Assembly (NCBI GenBank): GCA_016719055.1
Contig: JADKAW010000015.1
Span: 86,792 to 150,791 of the forward strand
DNA from: Candidatus Rhodoferax mariagerensis
GTDB taxonomy: Bacteria; Pseudomonadota; Gammaproteobacteria; Burkholderiales; Burkholderiaceae_C
Direction: 5' to 3'
DNA length: 64,000 bases
Numbering within the stretch: position 1 is the first letter of the stretch; each line of letters begins with the position of its first letter. The position numbers and the translations under genes were made by a program. The notes beneath the pieces were generated by a model that was given only the letters and a program-made list of their open reading frames with translations, was not told the origin of the DNA and ran no database searches. Below, in pieces: positions 63,967 through 64,000 of this stretch.

Positions 63967-64000
63967 AGAATAATAGCTGTCAGCGCTTTCAGAATATGGG
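63967..64000 (+). repeat. Dispersed repeat family A, copy cut by right edge
   Basis: AGAATAATAGCTGTCAGCGC then TTTCAGAATATGGG, matching the left half of the family; the right half is beyond the window. Confidence 0.7.

Overview
The window looks like a chromosomal segment of a betaproteobacterium of the order Burkholderiales, most likely Comamonadaceae (Rhodoferax/Polaromonas-like). The basis is high GC, the glyA-nrdR order, a DUF349 gene, recC-recB-recD with betaproteobacterial-style proteins, and a dispersed repeat (TAGCGCTTA ... GGGCTAGAGGCCAATTT) of a kind I associate with this family. No rRNA, tRNA or CRISPR array was seen.

Layout. 1-21 kb is mostly housekeeping: DUF349 protein (cut by the left edge), a DUF748 envelope protein, a lytic transglycosylase, a ZTP riboswitch in front of glyA, nrdR, the recCBD operon (recB carries a one-base frameshift) and a Bcr/CflA-type exporter. 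21-25.4 kb is a tightly coupled four-gene operon: TPR/zinc-ribbon membrane protein, glycosyltransferase, SPASM radical SAM enzyme, second radical SAM enzyme. 25.4-36.6 kb is a mobile, decayed zone. It holds an internally deleted Acg-type protein with a TetR regulator, two inverted copies of an IS91-like element that also carries a tyrosine recombinase gene, a TumE-TumA toxin-antitoxin remnant, and a ruined integron: truncated intI, three recognisable attC sites, and cassettes for BrnT/BrnA and a DUF1877 protein. 36.6-42.5 kb is an RND efflux operon. 42.7-43.6 kb is a fluoroacetate-dehalogenase-like hydrolase, followed by a dead ATPase gene.

44.4-53.2 kb is the most unusual part. A B12-binding protein with the CarH-type W-x9-EH photosensor signature is coupled to a histidine kinase. 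It converges on an operon that joins a corrinoid protein, an MtaA/UroD-family methyltransferase homologue, a DUF1638-histidine kinase fusion, and a receiver-PAS-PAS-GGDEF-EAL-CZB protein. I read this as a corrinoid-based sensory system (light and/or methyl-corrinoid state) with cyclic-di-GMP output. That function is inferred, not shown.

53.5-57.2 kb is an Mla-type lipid ABC importer operon (permease, ATPase, MCE protein, auxiliary lipoprotein). 57.3-63.7 kb is a microcompartment operon: EutL, an EutK-like BMC-wHTH protein, PduS (frameshifted), PduT, then a DctQ/DctM/DctP TRAP transporter. No signature enzyme is in view.

Two dispersed repeat families run through the window and in several places are read as protein. 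One copy of the first supplies the start codon and signal peptide of the Mla lipoprotein. A copy of the second makes the C-terminus of the efflux outer-membrane protein, and another sits in the linker of the EutK-like protein. Frameshifts in recB and pduS both lie in G/C homopolymers, and a 26-G run occurs near 36.5 kb, so some damage may be sequencing or assembly error.
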